Assembly: GCA_937893155.1 (NCBI GenBank)
Contig: CALBGU010000081.1
Coordinates: 1 to 64,000 of the forward strand
Direction of reading: 5' to 3'
Length of the DNA: 64,000 nt
Origin: an uncultured Treponema sp.
GTDB taxonomy: Bacteria > Spirochaetota > Spirochaetia > Treponematales > Treponemataceae
Part shown: positions 1 to 9,628 of the stretch, piece by piece
Numbering within the stretch: the first letter of the stretch is position 1
How the letters are laid out: each line of letters starts with the position of its first letter
The notes under the pieces: generated by a model
Told to the model about the DNA's origin: nothing
The model's input: the letters and a program-made list of their open reading frames with translations, nothing else
The model's database searches: none
Made by a program: the position numbers and the translations under genes

Positions 1-317
1 CCCGTGCTGGCAAAAGGTGAAAAAGTCGTTTTTGTCTAAATATTGAAAAATATCGGGGTAAAAAAGTCTGTTTTATCCAAATATTGTGCGTTGGAGACTC
101 AAAAAATCATTTTCCGACCTTCCAAAGCATAATATTTCAATAGCTATTTAAGATTCAACCTTCTATTGAACTTTGGAAGCGCAAAAAATCATTTTTCATC
201 ATTCTATTGAACTTTGGAGAGCCAAAAAATCATTTTTCGCCATTCTATTGAACTTTGGAGAGCCAAAAAATCATTTTTCACCATTCTATTGAACTTTGGA
301 GAGGGCAGACCATACCA
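1..317. repeat. 41-bp tandem repeat array, gene-free
   Basis: No gene is seen here. The block TTCTATTGAACTTTGGA recurs at 161, 202, 243 and 284, an exact 41-bp spacing, and each copy is followed by a variable link and a run like AAAAAATCATTTTTC. Weaker, diverged copies of a related unit (AAAAAGTC...AAATATTG) lie about 41 bp apart at 20-90. Because 41 is not a multiple of 3, the array is not a coding repeat. It lies just past the 3' end of the DUF115 gene. Confidence 0.85.
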
Positions 318-2120
318 TCAGCATACGTCCAGATTTTTTTGCATTGCGTCGGCGGCTTTTTTGAGTTCGGCGCAGAAAATCTCAAGCGGTTCTTTTTTGA
401 GTTTTTCAAACTGCGCTTCGGTTGCAAAAAGCAAGGCGGCAGCTGTTTCTACGCGCGAAAAATCGCGGAGGCTAACCGTTTTTTTGCTGCACAGAGCGCG
501 GATTTCTGAAACATCGCGCGCAAATCGGCGTAATGCCGCCTCGAAGGTCTCTTTGGGAAACTGCATTGACGGCTTTTTTTCTGCGGAATGGAAAAACGCA
601 GAGCGTTCCCCGTCGCTGATTGTGTCTTTTTGCAAAAAATCTTCGAGCGGGAAATACGAAATGCCGGGGATTGCCAGATTTTTTTGGCACAGCGAAAACG
701 TGCGCTGACCGCCGTCCTGCGCCTTGAGCACGTTGCTTTCAAACCACCACGCAAACATTTTCATTTTGTCGTCGGTCAAAATCGGATTTCCGCCGTAATC
801 GCGCGCAAAAACGGTATTCGCCGAAAACAGCGACGCAACGCCCGCCGTTTCTGCGCTACAAACGCGATTCGATGCACAATGTGCGCCCTCTTCGGCAGAC
901 GAGCCGCGAACGTGCGTGTTTTTGCTGGAAAAGCCCAAATCAAGCCCCGCAACGAAGATTTCCCGAGAGCCGAGCCGTTTGGCAAAATCCCACGCGGAAG
1001 TGGAAACCGAACCGCCCGCGCCGATGTCGCCTTTTTTTCCGAACTGGGCTTCAAAATGCGCCCCGAGCGGAAACAGCGCCGAGCACATTTCAATGCGGCG
1101 ACAGCAAAAACGGAACGCGGCGGGATGAATTGCGCTTTCGCCAATCAAAATCGACGACGGCGATTTTAGTCCCGCGATGTGTCTGAACGCCCAATACTGC
1201 GGGTCCACCAAAACGATAAAATCAGGCTCAACGCCAGCGGCAAGGCACGAGCGCAACGCGGTGTCAACACAAATGAGTATCGCGCGCTGTTTGATTTCGC
1301 CAAGATGCGGAAGAATAGCGTTGAGCGAAGGTCCCGCCGCCAGCACCACCGCAGGCAGTGTTTTTTCGCCGAGTTTTGCCGCACCGCTCCAGCGCGAAAT
1401 TCCCGCCGCAGAGCCAAAAGCGCGGATATTTCGTGCGCTGTTTCGCATCCACAGCGCCCCGAATTTTTTGAGCGTCGTGCTGTTGATTTCGTTTTTTTTG
1501 AGATTTCGCCGAATGAGTTCTGAAAGGGAATCAAAATAGCTTTGCGCGTGTGCGGTTTGCGATTTTTGCTGAAAAATCTGCGCGTCTTCTAAGCCACATT
1601 GCTCCAAAATCGCCACAACCTGCCCTGCGTCCGCGCCCAGTGCAAAAATGCAGTCCTTTTGGGCAAACACGCCGCTCCAATCCGTAACGCAAAACGCGGC
1701 AAGCAAATGCCGAACGCTCGGTTCTACCACCACGACCGCGCGATTCTGGTTCGCCGCACAAAACGATTGCACGCCGTAGCCAAGCGCAGGAGCAAAAAAA
1801 ACACCCGCGCCTTTTTTTTCGCTCTGTTCGTTCTTCGACAGCCCCGCCGCCTCGCGCTCCGGATTGTACGAGGAATGAAGCCACAAATCGCCGTCTTTGG
1901 CAGTGGGCGAGCCGTTTTTGGCAGAAACGATATTCCACGCCGAAAAATGCGAAAAGTCCAAGGCGGATATATCTGCTGCAGATTCGGCTATTTTTGTGAT
2001 TTCTGCCATTTCGGTTTCAAAAATGCGGGCAAGCGCGGAAAATCGTTCTCGAAAAAGCGCACTATTTTTTTTCCACAATGCGCCCGGCGTCGTATTTGAT
2101 TTATTCAAGGTAGAGTTCAA
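318..2120 (-). CDS. MptE-like DUF115 (MAF) motility accessory protein
   Basis: A 600-residue protein with the DUF115/MptE-like domain in its central part: LAAGPSLNAILPHLGEI, then CVDTALRSCLAAGVEPDF and VLVDPQYWAF. In motile bacteria such proteins (MAF, FlaG-associated) are linked to flagellin glycosylation with nonulosonic acids. Large DUF115 proteins of this layout are common in treponemes, where their role is not established. No signal peptide is seen, so it is probably cytoplasmic. The start at 2120 overlaps the end of the upstream penicillin-binding protein gene by about 20 bp, which implies one transcript with lepB and that gene. Domain call is firm; biological role is inference. Confidence 0.8.
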   Translation of the reverse strand: MNSTLNKSNTTPGALWKKNSALFRERFSALARIFETEMAEITKIAESAADISALDFSHFSAWNIVSAKNGSPTAKDGDLWLHSSYNPEREAAGLSKNEQSEKKGAGVFFAPALGYGVQSFCAANQNRAVVVVEPSVRHLLAAFCVTDWSGVFAQKDCIFALGADAGQVVAILEQCGLEDAQIFQQKSQTAHAQSYFDSLSELIRRNLKKNEINSTTLKKFGALWMRNSARNIRAFGSAAGISRWSGAAKLGEKTLPAVVLAAGPSLNAILPHLGEIKQRAILICVDTALRSCLAAGVEPDFIVLVDPQYWAFRHIAGLKSPSSILIGESAIHPAAFRFCCRRIEMCSALFPLGAHFEAQFGKKGDIGAGGSVSTSAWDFAKRLGSREIFVAGLDLGFSSKNTHVRGSSAEEGAHCASNRVCSAETAGVASLFSANTVFARDYGGNPILTDDKMKMFAWWFESNVLKAQDGGQRTFSLCQKNLAIPGISYFPLEDFLQKDTISDGERSAFFHSAEKKPSMQFPKETFEAALRRFARDVSEIRALCSKKTVSLRDFSRVETAAALLFATEAQFEKLKKEPLEIFCAELKKAADAMQKNLDVC

Positions 2121-3969
2121 TCTGCATATTCTCCGTAATAGGCGTGCCAGCGGCTGGGATTTGTGATTTTACATAGCCGTCGCCTTTTATCTGCACAGAA
2201 ATATCGTTTCGCTGGAGAAGCTGCATTAAATCGCGCTTCGGCACTCCCGTCAAATCGGGGAGCGTGTCGCCGATTTCCACCGGCACACTCGGCGTAATAG
2301 ACAAAATACCGTTATGCGATGCCCCCAGCGCAGAACCGCGCTGAAGTCCCAGATGGTCGATGATAACGTTTGCCGCTTCGTTGATGACCGGTGCAACAAT
2401 GCGCCCAGCGTATGTTTCGCCCTTCGCCTTCGCCACCACGATGTACAAAATCACTTTCGGGTCGTCTGTCGGGAAAATCGCAAGACAGTTTGAAAGGAAG
2501 TCCGTCGAACTGTAACCGCCGTTCACAAGGTCAGCCATTTGCGCCGTTCCTGTTTTTACGCCGATTGAAATATCGCGGATATTCGCGCGGCTTCCCGTTC
2601 CTGTCTGCGCAACGGTTTCCATATCGCTCAAAATCGTTTTGGTGGTGCGCTCCGAAAATACCTGCGGCTTATACACCGGCTTATGCACAAACAAATCCTT
2701 GCCGTCGTAGGTGGTTATGCGCGAAATCACGGTGAGCTGAATCGGCACGCCCTTGTTTGCAATCGCCGTTGCCGCCTGCACCATTTGAAGCGCACTTACG
2801 CTCAGTTCCTGCCCGATAGCCATCGTCGGTTTTGAACGCGCTGACCACAATCGGTCATTTTCGTTTTTTACTGAACCGCGGGTTTCGCCCGGAAGCTCAA
2901 TCCCCGTTTTTTCGCCGAATCCGAGCGAGCGAATCCGCTCCAAAAATGCCGGTGTTGCAATATTTTCGGTCGCCTGCGCAAAATATTCATTGCACGAATA
3001 TTGCAACGCACCGCGCACCGTAAGCCAGCCGTGATGCTCAAGACAAGTGATTCTGATACGGTCGTGCTCAAACACTTTTTCATACACGCCGTCGCAAAAA
3101 AAGCTGTCGGTATCCAAAACAGAGCCTGTGTCAAGCAAAATCGCCGCGCTGAAAATCTTGAAAACAGAGCCCGGCTCGTAGGCAAAAACAGCGGGTCTGT
3201 CCATTGTTTGCGAACTCGTCGCCCGACCGTATTCGTTCAAATCGATGTTCGGAAAACTGATATACGAAAGCAATTCACCCGTTTTTGCGTCCACCGCAAG
3301 CAGCATCATACTTTCCGCCTGCGTTTCTTCCATTTTTTCAGCGACAATCTGCTCAAGTTTGTATTGTAGATTTGCATCAATCGTTAAATACACGTTCTGC
3401 CCGTGACGGTCGGCGGTCATATCCGAAGAAATCTGAGGCGAAAGCGTGTCTTGCATAATGTATTCAATGCCCGAAAGCCCCACGCCGTCGTTTCCCATAT
3501 AGCCGATTAACTGCGATGCAAGCGCATTTTCGGGATACACACGTCCCGGGATTCGCTCAAAACCTGCAAAGTTGAAATTATTTTGGTCAATGACTTTTTG
3601 TAATTCATCTTGCTCTCGAACGTCGAGCTTTTTTTTGATGTACAAAAAACTTTTGGTAGAATTCGCATTAATCTGCTGCACAATTTCATACGGATTCATA
3701 TTTAAAATAGGCGCAACGCTTTGGGCAAAAAACTCCACGTCTTTGATATCGCGCGGTGTTACAATGAAATGATAAAAATCGGTTTGCACCGCAAGATGTT
3801 TTCCGTTTCTGTCCACAATAGAACCGCGCTCTTTCATAGACGGAATGCTCTGCACGTCCACGCTCGGCGTTAAAGACAGCTTTACATATTTTAAGTACGT
3901 CATTGCAAGCGCAAGTATCAAAACGATATTAAAAATCAAAACACGAATACGACCGAAATAATTATTCAT
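2101..3969 (-). CDS. Class B penicillin-binding protein with PASTA domain (FtsI/PBP2-type transpeptidase)
   Basis: A peptidoglycan DD-transpeptidase of 622 residues. One N-terminal membrane anchor (about residues 9-27) precedes the dimerisation domain and then the transpeptidase domain, which has all three active-site motifs: SVFK (Ser268-Lys271), SCN (325-327) and KTG (472-474). The last 60 or so residues form a PASTA domain (GDTLPDLTGVPKRDL), a fold that binds peptidoglycan and is typical of septal PBP2x/FtsI-like enzymes. The gene is not in a dcw division cluster but follows lepB, whose stop overlaps this start (ATGA). FtsI-type septal function is likely; a sporulation role is excluded by the inferred lineage. 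Confidence 0.93.
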   Translation of the reverse strand: MNNYFGRIRVLIFNIVLILALAMTYLKYVKLSLTPSVDVQSIPSMKERGSIVDRNGKHLAVQTDFYHFIVTPRDIKDVEFFAQSVAPILNMNPYEIVQQINANSTKSFLYIKKKLDVREQDELQKVIDQNNFNFAGFERIPGRVYPENALASQLIGYMGNDGVGLSGIEYIMQDTLSPQISSDMTADRHGQNVYLTIDANLQYKLEQIVAEKMEETQAESMMLLAVDAKTGELLSYISFPNIDLNEYGRATSSQTMDRPAVFAYEPGSVFKIFSAAILLDTGSVLDTDSFFCDGVYEKVFEHDRIRITCLEHHGWLTVRGALQYSCNEYFAQATENIATPAFLERIRSLGFGEKTGIELPGETRGSVKNENDRLWSARSKPTMAIGQELSVSALQMVQAATAIANKGVPIQLTVISRITTYDGKDLFVHKPVYKPQVFSERTTKTILSDMETVAQTGTGSRANIRDISIGVKTGTAQMADLVNGGYSSTDFLSNCLAIFPTDDPKVILYIVVAKAKGETYAGRIVAPVINEAANVIIDHLGLQRGSALGASHNGILSITPSVPVEIGDTLPDLTGVPKRDLMQLLQRNDISVQIKGDGYVKSQIPAAGTPITENMQIELYLE

Positions 3970-4472
3970 TTAAAAATGACCTTACCCAATATATTGTTAA
4001 TCGGAACAAAACCATAGCTTCTAGAGTCTACCGAAACTTCAAAATTGTCGCCTAAAACGAAAACGGTGCCGTCAGGAACGCGGTTGCAGGATTTCATTCG
4101 GTAAAATTGCTCTGCGCTCAAAGGCACGCGAGCCCCCGAAACAATCAGATTATAACCAGACAGCGTAGAATATTCCAGAGCCGTGCCGCCGACTGCCACA
4201 ACGCGCTTCACCACCATATTGCCGTCGCGCATAAAAATCACCACGTCATCGGCAGAAGGCTCTCCCCAGCGCAACAAAAGCGAATCGCCAAACGGTTTGT
4301 CGAGTCCAAATGCCAGTTTATTCACCACAAGCACGTCGCCGCTTTTTATTGCCGGCATCATTGAAGACCCCGATACATGCACGATGTCAATCACAAAAAA
4401 TTTGAGAATCGCACCAATCAAAATGCCCAAAATAATCGGAAATACAATCTTTTGCTCGCTCAATTTTTCCAT
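3966..4472 (-). CDS. lepB: Signal peptidase I
   Basis: A small type I signal peptidase of 168 residues that cleaves signal peptides outside the cytoplasmic membrane. One N-terminal membrane segment (IVFPIILGILIGAILKFFVI) is followed by the catalytic serine motif SGSSMMPAI, the general-base lysine motif KRVVAVGG, and the C-terminal box GDNFEVSVDSRSYGFV. An in-frame ATG lies upstream at 4535, but I prefer 4472 (MEKLSEQ): the family normally begins right before the membrane segment, and a promoter-like TCGACA-17-TACAAT sits just before it, so the upstream ATG would lie outside the transcript. It is the first gene of the operon with the penicillin-binding protein and DUF115 protein. Confidence 0.92.
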   Translation of the reverse strand: MEKLSEQKIVFPIILGILIGAILKFFVIDIVHVSGSSMMPAIKSGDVLVVNKLAFGLDKPFGDSLLLRWGEPSADDVVIFMRDGNMVVKRVVAVGGTALEYSTLSGYNLIVSGARVPLSAEQFYRMKSCNRVPDGTVFVLGDNFEVSVDSRSYGFVPINNILGKVIFK

Positions 4473-4481
4473 AGAACCAAT

Positions 4482-4510
4482 ATTGTAAACTTGATACGTT
4501 TTTATGTCGA
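4482..4510 (-). promoter_or_regulatory. Promoter of lepB operon, leaderless type
   Basis: Read on the minus strand, TCGACA, a 17-nt spacer and TACAAT are followed after 9 nt by the lepB ATG. No Shine-Dalgarno sequence fits in the gap. The expected transcription start lies within about 3 nt of the ATG. Confidence 0.55.
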
Positions 4511-5709
4511 TATACATTATTATGCAAATTATCACATATTACGGCAATGTTTCTTCAGCACCAAAAGAAGATTTTTCAGAATATCATCAAGAACGCCGAA
4601 AAATAGCAGCAACACCATCATATAGAGTCGGTTCAATCTATAGTTTTCAGGGATTTTCGGCACAAAAAGAATCGAGCGCACCAAAAATCAGCGTAGATTT
4701 TTCGCTCGTAACACGATTTTTTGCATGGCTTTTTGTGATTGCCGCCGCGCTTTTGCTTCCTGCGTGGATTTTTTTCCATACATCGCCAGATACTTCAAAT
4801 TTCAAAACCGTTGAATTATCGCCGTTTAACAGCGAACAAATGCAATTTTTAGACACCGCAATGGAAAATTTTGCGTTCAAAATGGAAGGCTTGGTCGATT
4901 CCGACGGAAACATTTTGGATTCTGAAGGAAATGCGATAATTACCGCCCCGTCATTTCAAGAGCCTGTCACGTTTTCAACCTACACGGTAAAATCAGGAGA
5001 CACAATCAGCGGAATCACAAAAAGCGTCGGACTTTCCAACGTTTCAACACTCATCGGCATAAACAACATCGACAATGTGCGTTCGCTCAAAAGCGGGCAA
5101 AAACTCAAAATTCCATCGGTAGACGGGCTTTTGTACACAGTAAAAGACGGCGATACCCTCGAAAGCCTTTCTGTTCGCTACGGCGTTACCGTGGAGGATT
5201 TTTTGGACATCAACGACCTTGAAACACAGGAATTAACGAGCGGTCAGCAGTTGTTTATTCCCGGCGCAAAATTGGATAACACAACGCTTCATTCTGCCCT
5301 CGGCGACCTTTTTATGACACCGCTTTCTCGAAGCTACGTTTTGACTTCAAAATTCGGTCCGCGCGTGGCTCCAGCCGACACAAAATCGGGGCGCGTCACA
5401 AATCACACAGGAATCGATATGGCAGTCCCGCAAGGCACTCCAATCCGCGCTTCTATGGCGGGCAAAATTGTTTACGCAGGATACTCGCCAGTTTACGGAA
5501 ACTATGTTATAATAAACCACGGCAACGGTTACCAAACACTCTATGCACATATGTACAAAATCCTTGTGAATATCGGTCAGAGCGTGAATCAAGGCTCGCA
5601 AATCGGGCTGGTAGGCTCTACAGGATATTCTACAGGACCGCACCTGCATTTTGGCGTGTACAAAAACGGAAAGCTCATCGACCCGCTCTCCGTGCTGAAC
5701 AAAAACTGA
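4504..5709 (+). CDS. M23 family metallopeptidase with two LysM domains
   Basis: A cell-wall endopeptidase or amidase-activator-type protein of up to 401 residues. A basic N-terminal part leads to one membrane anchor (about residues 71-92, FFAWLFVIAAALLLPAWIFF). Two LysM peptidoglycan-binding modules follow (YTVKSGDTISGI... and YTVKDGDTLESL...), then a C-terminal M23 peptidase domain with the zinc motifs HTGID and HLHF, so it looks catalytically intact. Two starts are possible: 4504, or 4522 (MQIITYYG). Neither has a good ribosome-binding site, and 4522 sits close behind a -10-like TATACATT. The gene diverges from lepB. It probably remodels peptidoglycan in the periplasm. Confidence 0.92.
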   Translation: MSIYIIMQIITYYGNVSSAPKEDFSEYHQERRKIAATPSYRVGSIYSFQGFSAQKESSAPKISVDFSLVTRFFAWLFVIAAALLLPAWIFFHTSPDTSNFKTVELSPFNSEQMQFLDTAMENFAFKMEGLVDSDGNILDSEGNAIITAPSFQEPVTFSTYTVKSGDTISGITKSVGLSNVSTLIGINNIDNVRSLKSGQKLKIPSVDGLLYTVKDGDTLESLSVRYGVTVEDFLDINDLETQELTSGQQLFIPGAKLDNTTLHSALGDLFMTPLSRSYVLTSKFGPRVAPADTKSGRVTNHTGIDMAVPQGTPIRASMAGKIVYAGYSPVYGNYVIINHGNGYQTLYAHMYKILVNIGQSVNQGSQIGLVGSTGYSTGPHLHFGVYKNGKLIDPLSVLNKN

Positions 5710-5731
5710 CCGCTTGCCGTGGAGTTTTTCT

Positions 5732-5989
5732 ATGGATTCAGTCGCTGTGTGCCGCGGTTGCGGACGATTGCTCGAAACAGATTTTCTTTATTGCCCGTGG
5801 TGCGGTTTAGAGCGCGCCGCGATGGACAGCGAAGAAATTATGGACAAAGTTTTTGACAGGCTTGAGTTTGTGGCAGATGCAGGACACGAAAAACGGGTCA
5901 ATGTTCTCAAAAACCGAATGAACTCTCTTGAAAATGAGCTTAATAATTTGATTCAGATGTATGATAGTCGGGAAACCAAAAAGCAATAA
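5732..5989 (+). CDS. Small zinc-ribbon protein
   Basis: An 85-residue protein with an N-terminal zinc ribbon, CRGCGRLLETDFLYCPWCG, giving two CxxC knuckles, followed by a mostly helical, charged C-terminal half (HEKRVNVLKNRMNSLENELN) that could form a short coiled coil. I chose ATG 5732 because GGAG lies 7 nt upstream; an in-frame ATG at 5714 lacks such a site. The gene follows the M23 peptidase by 22 bp and probably shares its transcript. Partner and function are unknown. Confidence 0.75.
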   Translation: MDSVAVCRGCGRLLETDFLYCPWCGLERAAMDSEEIMDKVFDRLEFVADAGHEKRVNVLKNRMNSLENELNNLIQMYDSRETKKQ

Positions 5990-6023
5990 AATATCTTGAC
6001 TAGGATTTTGTTAAGGTGGTGTT

Positions 6024-8354
6024 ATGAGAAAGTATGCTGTTCAAAAAAAATACGTTATTCAAACCTTGTTTCAGCATCTGCAACGCACATTCGGCATACA
6101 TTCTGCTTTCCCCATTCGTACTGGACTTTCGCTGCTTTTTTTTGTCTTGGCGCTTTTTCCGTCTTCGGCAATCGTGTCTTTTGCAAACCTTGATTTGAAC
6201 GCCGACAACGAAATTGTGTTCACCGCCGAGCAAAACATTCCGGGCGTTCCCGTTTACAACACCCTTTTTCGCTCTAGCGTACAAAGCAAATCCCCGTCGT
6301 TTGATGTGCTCACGTGTTTCCCCGAAAAACTTGAAATCACCAACGAAGGCTCTTCAATCGACATTCAAAACCGCTACGGCAAAGCGCGCTACGATTTTTC
6401 ATCTGGCTCATTACGCTGGCTTTTCAAAGAAGAAAACCTTTCGGGCGCATTTTCCAGAATCGAAAAATCGGCGGTCAGCCCGAACGGGAAATGGCTGTGC
6501 TACCTAAAAAAAACGGGCAATGCAACCGGCGATTTGATTCTTAAAAATATTGCAAAAAACACCGAAACCGCAATCGCAAGCAACATTCGGTTTTCATACG
6601 AAAAAATCCCGGTCAAATGGGCGGCAGACAGCGGAATTTTGCTGTACGAACACGATAACTGCGTGTATTTTATTCAGCCTGAAGACGCTTTCAACAAAAT
6701 GCTGTTGTCCGAAAACGTGCGAAAAATCGGAAAAGGTACGATAAATTCGGTTGCGTGGACGGCTGAAAAGCATTTCTTTTACATCAACGGCGATTTGATT
6801 TACAAAATCAGCGAAAACGGGCTTTTTACCCGCGCGCTCTATTCGTCGCTCATCGGAATGGGAAGCGCGGCTGGGCGGCTTTCCTATCAATTTAATCCCG
6901 CCGAAGACTGCTTTTGGGTGAACTCAAAAGGAAACGCAATCGTTTTGTGCCAAAAAAAGCGCATTTTTACCTACGCGCGTATTGCTTTCGATGATTTTTC
7001 CTACGTTACGCCGATTTCCACCATTCCGTTCAACGACCCCAAAGGCACGGTCTACGACGCAGAAGTGCTCTGGACGCCGCTTTCGTTTGACGGCTCTGGC
7101 GAGGAAAAACCGATTTTTTGGGTGAATGTGATTTCGTCTACAGACGGCAAACTGTTATCGCGCGTGTACAAACTCGATAAATCCCTGCAACTCATCACCG
7201 ACGTTGTGGGCGGAATAAAGCCCAAAGTGTCGCCAGACGGTTTTTTGATGGCATTCACTTCGGAAAAAAATCTCTACGTTTACAATCTTCGCACCTGCAC
7301 CCTCAAAGCCGCATTCAAAGGCGAGCGCATTTTTTCGTTCGCGTGGAAAGACCGCACGTCGCTCGTTGCCGGCGGCGAAAACACCGTGCGCCTTTTTTCG
7401 CTCACAACCGATACGCCCCAAGAACGCATTTTGTTTTTATCCTCTGCTGAAAATACGTTTTGGGATTCAAATGGAAAATCTGTGGTTGCGCTCAACAGCG
7501 GCAAAACCTATCTTTTCAATTCGCAAAAAAACGTGTGGCAGCCGTATACCGCCGACGAAAAATTGTCGCATACGGTGCAAAACGGGCGGTATCGCGTGTT
7601 CACGGGGGAATCATTCTGCACTCAGTTTGCAAACGCCGTCTATGTGCGAACGCTTACGGGAAGCCCCGCAAACAACATTATTTTCGGGCACGAAAAAACA
7701 AAAAGCACGGAAAATGAGCAGACAAAACGAGTCGCAATCGTTTTTGACGCATTGGACAACGCCGCAGGAATCCCCGATATTCTCAAGACGCTCGACGCAT
7801 TTTCGCTCAAAGCAACGTTTTTTGTGAACGGCGAGTTTGTGCGCCGCTACCCCACCGAGCTCAAGCAGATTATCGGCGCGGGGCACGAATGTGCGTCGAT
7901 GTTCTACACGGCGAGCGACCTAACCGAGCAATACGGATTTGTTATCGACGAAGATTTTATCAAGCGCGGACTTGCCCGCGAAGAAGATGAGTTTTACGAC
8001 AAAACAGGCTCCGAACTCGCGCTTTTTTGGCACGCACCATTTTACAAAGCGACCGCCGCGATGAAAAAAGCCGCCGAACACGCAGGCTACACCTACATTG
8101 AAGCCGACGTACACGGCGAAGACAATATCAGTTTTGAAGACTGTTACCGCGAAAAAAAGCAATATCTTTCCGTCGGCGATTTGGTTGAAAAATATATGGC
8201 GCACCTGCACGACACAGCGGTTTTTGCGGTCAGTGCGGGGCTTTCGTCTGGAAGCCGCACCGATTATCTGTATGAGCATCTTGAGCTTTTGATTTCCGCC
8301 GTCCTCGATTCAGGCTACGACATCGTTACGATAAAGCAGCTCTACACCCGCTAA
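6024..8354 (+). CDS. Beta-propeller protein with degenerate polysaccharide deacetylase (NodB) domain
   Basis: A 776-residue exported protein. After a basic start, a hydrophobic segment (about residues 33-52, GLSLLFFVLALFPSSAIVSF) acts as signal or anchor. Residues about 60-560 look like TolB/WD-type propeller blades (SPNGKWLCYL, SPDGFLMAFTSEKNLYVYNL). The last 210 residues match the NodB deacetylase fold (RVAIVFDALDNA, LKATFFVNGEFVRR, GHECASMF). In active enzymes the first motif is FDDG and the second has two zinc-binding histidines. Here the metal-binding Asp is Ala and both histidine positions are replaced (Met and Ala in my alignment). It is probably a binding protein rather than an enzyme. 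AAGGTGG precedes the ATG. Confidence 0.75.
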   Translation: MRKYAVQKKYVIQTLFQHLQRTFGIHSAFPIRTGLSLLFFVLALFPSSAIVSFANLDLNADNEIVFTAEQNIPGVPVYNTLFRSSVQSKSPSFDVLTCFPEKLEITNEGSSIDIQNRYGKARYDFSSGSLRWLFKEENLSGAFSRIEKSAVSPNGKWLCYLKKTGNATGDLILKNIAKNTETAIASNIRFSYEKIPVKWAADSGILLYEHDNCVYFIQPEDAFNKMLLSENVRKIGKGTINSVAWTAEKHFFYINGDLIYKISENGLFTRALYSSLIGMGSAAGRLSYQFNPAEDCFWVNSKGNAIVLCQKKRIFTYARIAFDDFSYVTPISTIPFNDPKGTVYDAEVLWTPLSFDGSGEEKPIFWVNVISSTDGKLLSRVYKLDKSLQLITDVVGGIKPKVSPDGFLMAFTSEKNLYVYNLRTCTLKAAFKGERIFSFAWKDRTSLVAGGENTVRLFSLTTDTPQERILFLSSAENTFWDSNGKSVVALNSGKTYLFNSQKNVWQPYTADEKLSHTVQNGRYRVFTGESFCTQFANAVYVRTLTGSPANNIIFGHEKTKSTENEQTKRVAIVFDALDNAAGIPDILKTLDAFSLKATFFVNGEFVRRYPTELKQIIGAGHECASMFYTASDLTEQYGFVIDEDFIKRGLAREEDEFYDKTGSELALFWHAPFYKATAAMKKAAEHAGYTYIEADVHGEDNISFEDCYREKKQYLSVGDLVEKYMAHLHDTAVFAVSAGLSSGSRTDYLYEHLELLISAVLDSGYDIVTIKQLYTR

Positions 8355-8381
8355 TTTTGCCGAATCCAATCACAGAAAAAG

Positions 8382-8404
8382 ATTGCCGTATCAAGTACGG
8401 CAAT
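8382..8404 (-). terminator. Rho-independent terminator after the C-S lyase gene
   Basis: ATTGCCGTA, loop TCAAG, TACGGCAAT: a perfect 9-bp stem. On the minus strand it is followed by TCTTTTTC, so it most likely ends the gene at 8433-9590. Confidence 0.6.
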
Positions 8405-8432
8405 GGCAGCATACGTTCCGCAAGAAATATAT

Positions 8433-9590
8433 TTAGTGCAAAATGCCGTCGCGAAGGCGATTGAGTGCGTCGCGCAAAACGGAGGCAGGACACGCAATAT
8501 TGATTCGCACAAAAGCCGCGCCAGACGAGCCGTATTGACTGCCCGACGAAATATAAAGCCCCGTGGATTTTCGGATATGCTCAGTGAGTTTTTGTGTGTC
8601 TGCCGTGATTTTGGAGCAATCCACCCACAGCAAATACGTTGCGTCCGCATTCACCAGCGTCAACTGAGGAAGTTCGCGCCGAATAAAATCAGCGGCGATT
8701 TTTCTGTTCTGCCAAAGATATTCGCGCAGGCTGTCCAGCCACGAAGTGCCCTCGCGGAACGCCGCAATAGCCGCGTCAATGGCAAACGCATTCGGCTCGG
8801 CAACCTCGTCGGTGTTGAGCGCACGCCATATTTTGTGGCGCAACACGCCATTGTCCGCGTACACGGCGGCGCTCTGCACGCCCGCGATGTTGAACGCCTT
8901 GGTGGGCGCGATGAGCGTTATGCTGATATCGGCATTCACCTCGTTCACCGACGCAAACGGCGTGTAGGCGCAGTTCGGCGCAGTAATGTCGCAATGGATT
9001 TCGTCTGAAATGACGGTTACGCCGTGTTTTTTGCACAACGCACCAATGCGCGAAAGCTCCTCGCCTGTCCATATCTTGCCCACAGGATTGTGCGGATTGC
9101 ACAACAGCAACAGCGAAACTTGCTCGTCAGATAAATCCGCTTCCAGCCGCTCAAAATCAATCGCATATTCGCCGTTTTTGTATGCAAGCGGGCTTTCCAG
9201 AACGAACCGCCCGTTATTCACAATCGAATTGAAAAAAATATTGTACACAGGAGTCATCACCACGACTTTTTCGGCAGGCGTAGACAATTTTCTGACCGCG
9301 CTCGAAATCGCAGGCACCACGCCCGTGCAAAAAATCAGATGGTCGCTGTTCATTGCAAACCCGTGGCGAGTTTTCCACCAATCGCTGACCGCCTCGCCCC
9401 ACTCCTTCGGCACAATGCTGTAGCCGAAAATACCGTGCGCGGCGCGTTTTTCGATTGCACGGCGCACACACGGCGCAGTCGGGAAATCCATATCGGCAAC
9501 CCACAGCGGCAATTCTCCCTCCGCCACGTCCCATTTGAGCGAAAGCGTATTTTTCCGCGATACCACCGTATCAAAATCAAATTGTTCCAT
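8433..9590 (-). CDS. PatB/MalY-type cystathionine beta-lyase (C-S lyase), PLP-dependent
   Basis: A fold-type I PLP aminotransferase-like enzyme of 385 residues. The N-terminal WVADMDFPTAP motif is characteristic of the MalY/PatB group. The core has LLLCNPHNPVGKIW, ISDEIHCDI (the Asp that pairs with the pyridine nitrogen) and the Schiff-base lysine in IAPTKAFNIAGVQ. Members cleave cystathionine or cysteine to thiol or sulfide, pyruvate and ammonia. In oral treponemes a homologous enzyme (cystalysin, HlyA) releases H2S from cysteine; this gene could be the equivalent, but the sequence alone does not fix the substrate. The start is supported by AGGA a few bases upstream. Gene stands alone. Confidence 0.9.
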   Translation of the reverse strand: MEQFDFDTVVSRKNTLSLKWDVAEGELPLWVADMDFPTAPCVRRAIEKRAAHGIFGYSIVPKEWGEAVSDWWKTRHGFAMNSDHLIFCTGVVPAISSAVRKLSTPAEKVVVMTPVYNIFFNSIVNNGRFVLESPLAYKNGEYAIDFERLEADLSDEQVSLLLLCNPHNPVGKIWTGEELSRIGALCKKHGVTVISDEIHCDITAPNCAYTPFASVNEVNADISITLIAPTKAFNIAGVQSAAVYADNGVLRHKIWRALNTDEVAEPNAFAIDAAIAAFREGTSWLDSLREYLWQNRKIAADFIRRELPQLTLVNADATYLLWVDCSKITADTQKLTEHIRKSTGLYISSGSQYGSSGAAFVRINIACPASVLRDALNRLRDGILH

Positions 9591-9628
9591 TTTTTCCTCG
9601 CTGTTTGCCTATCATCGCACCGCCTCGT

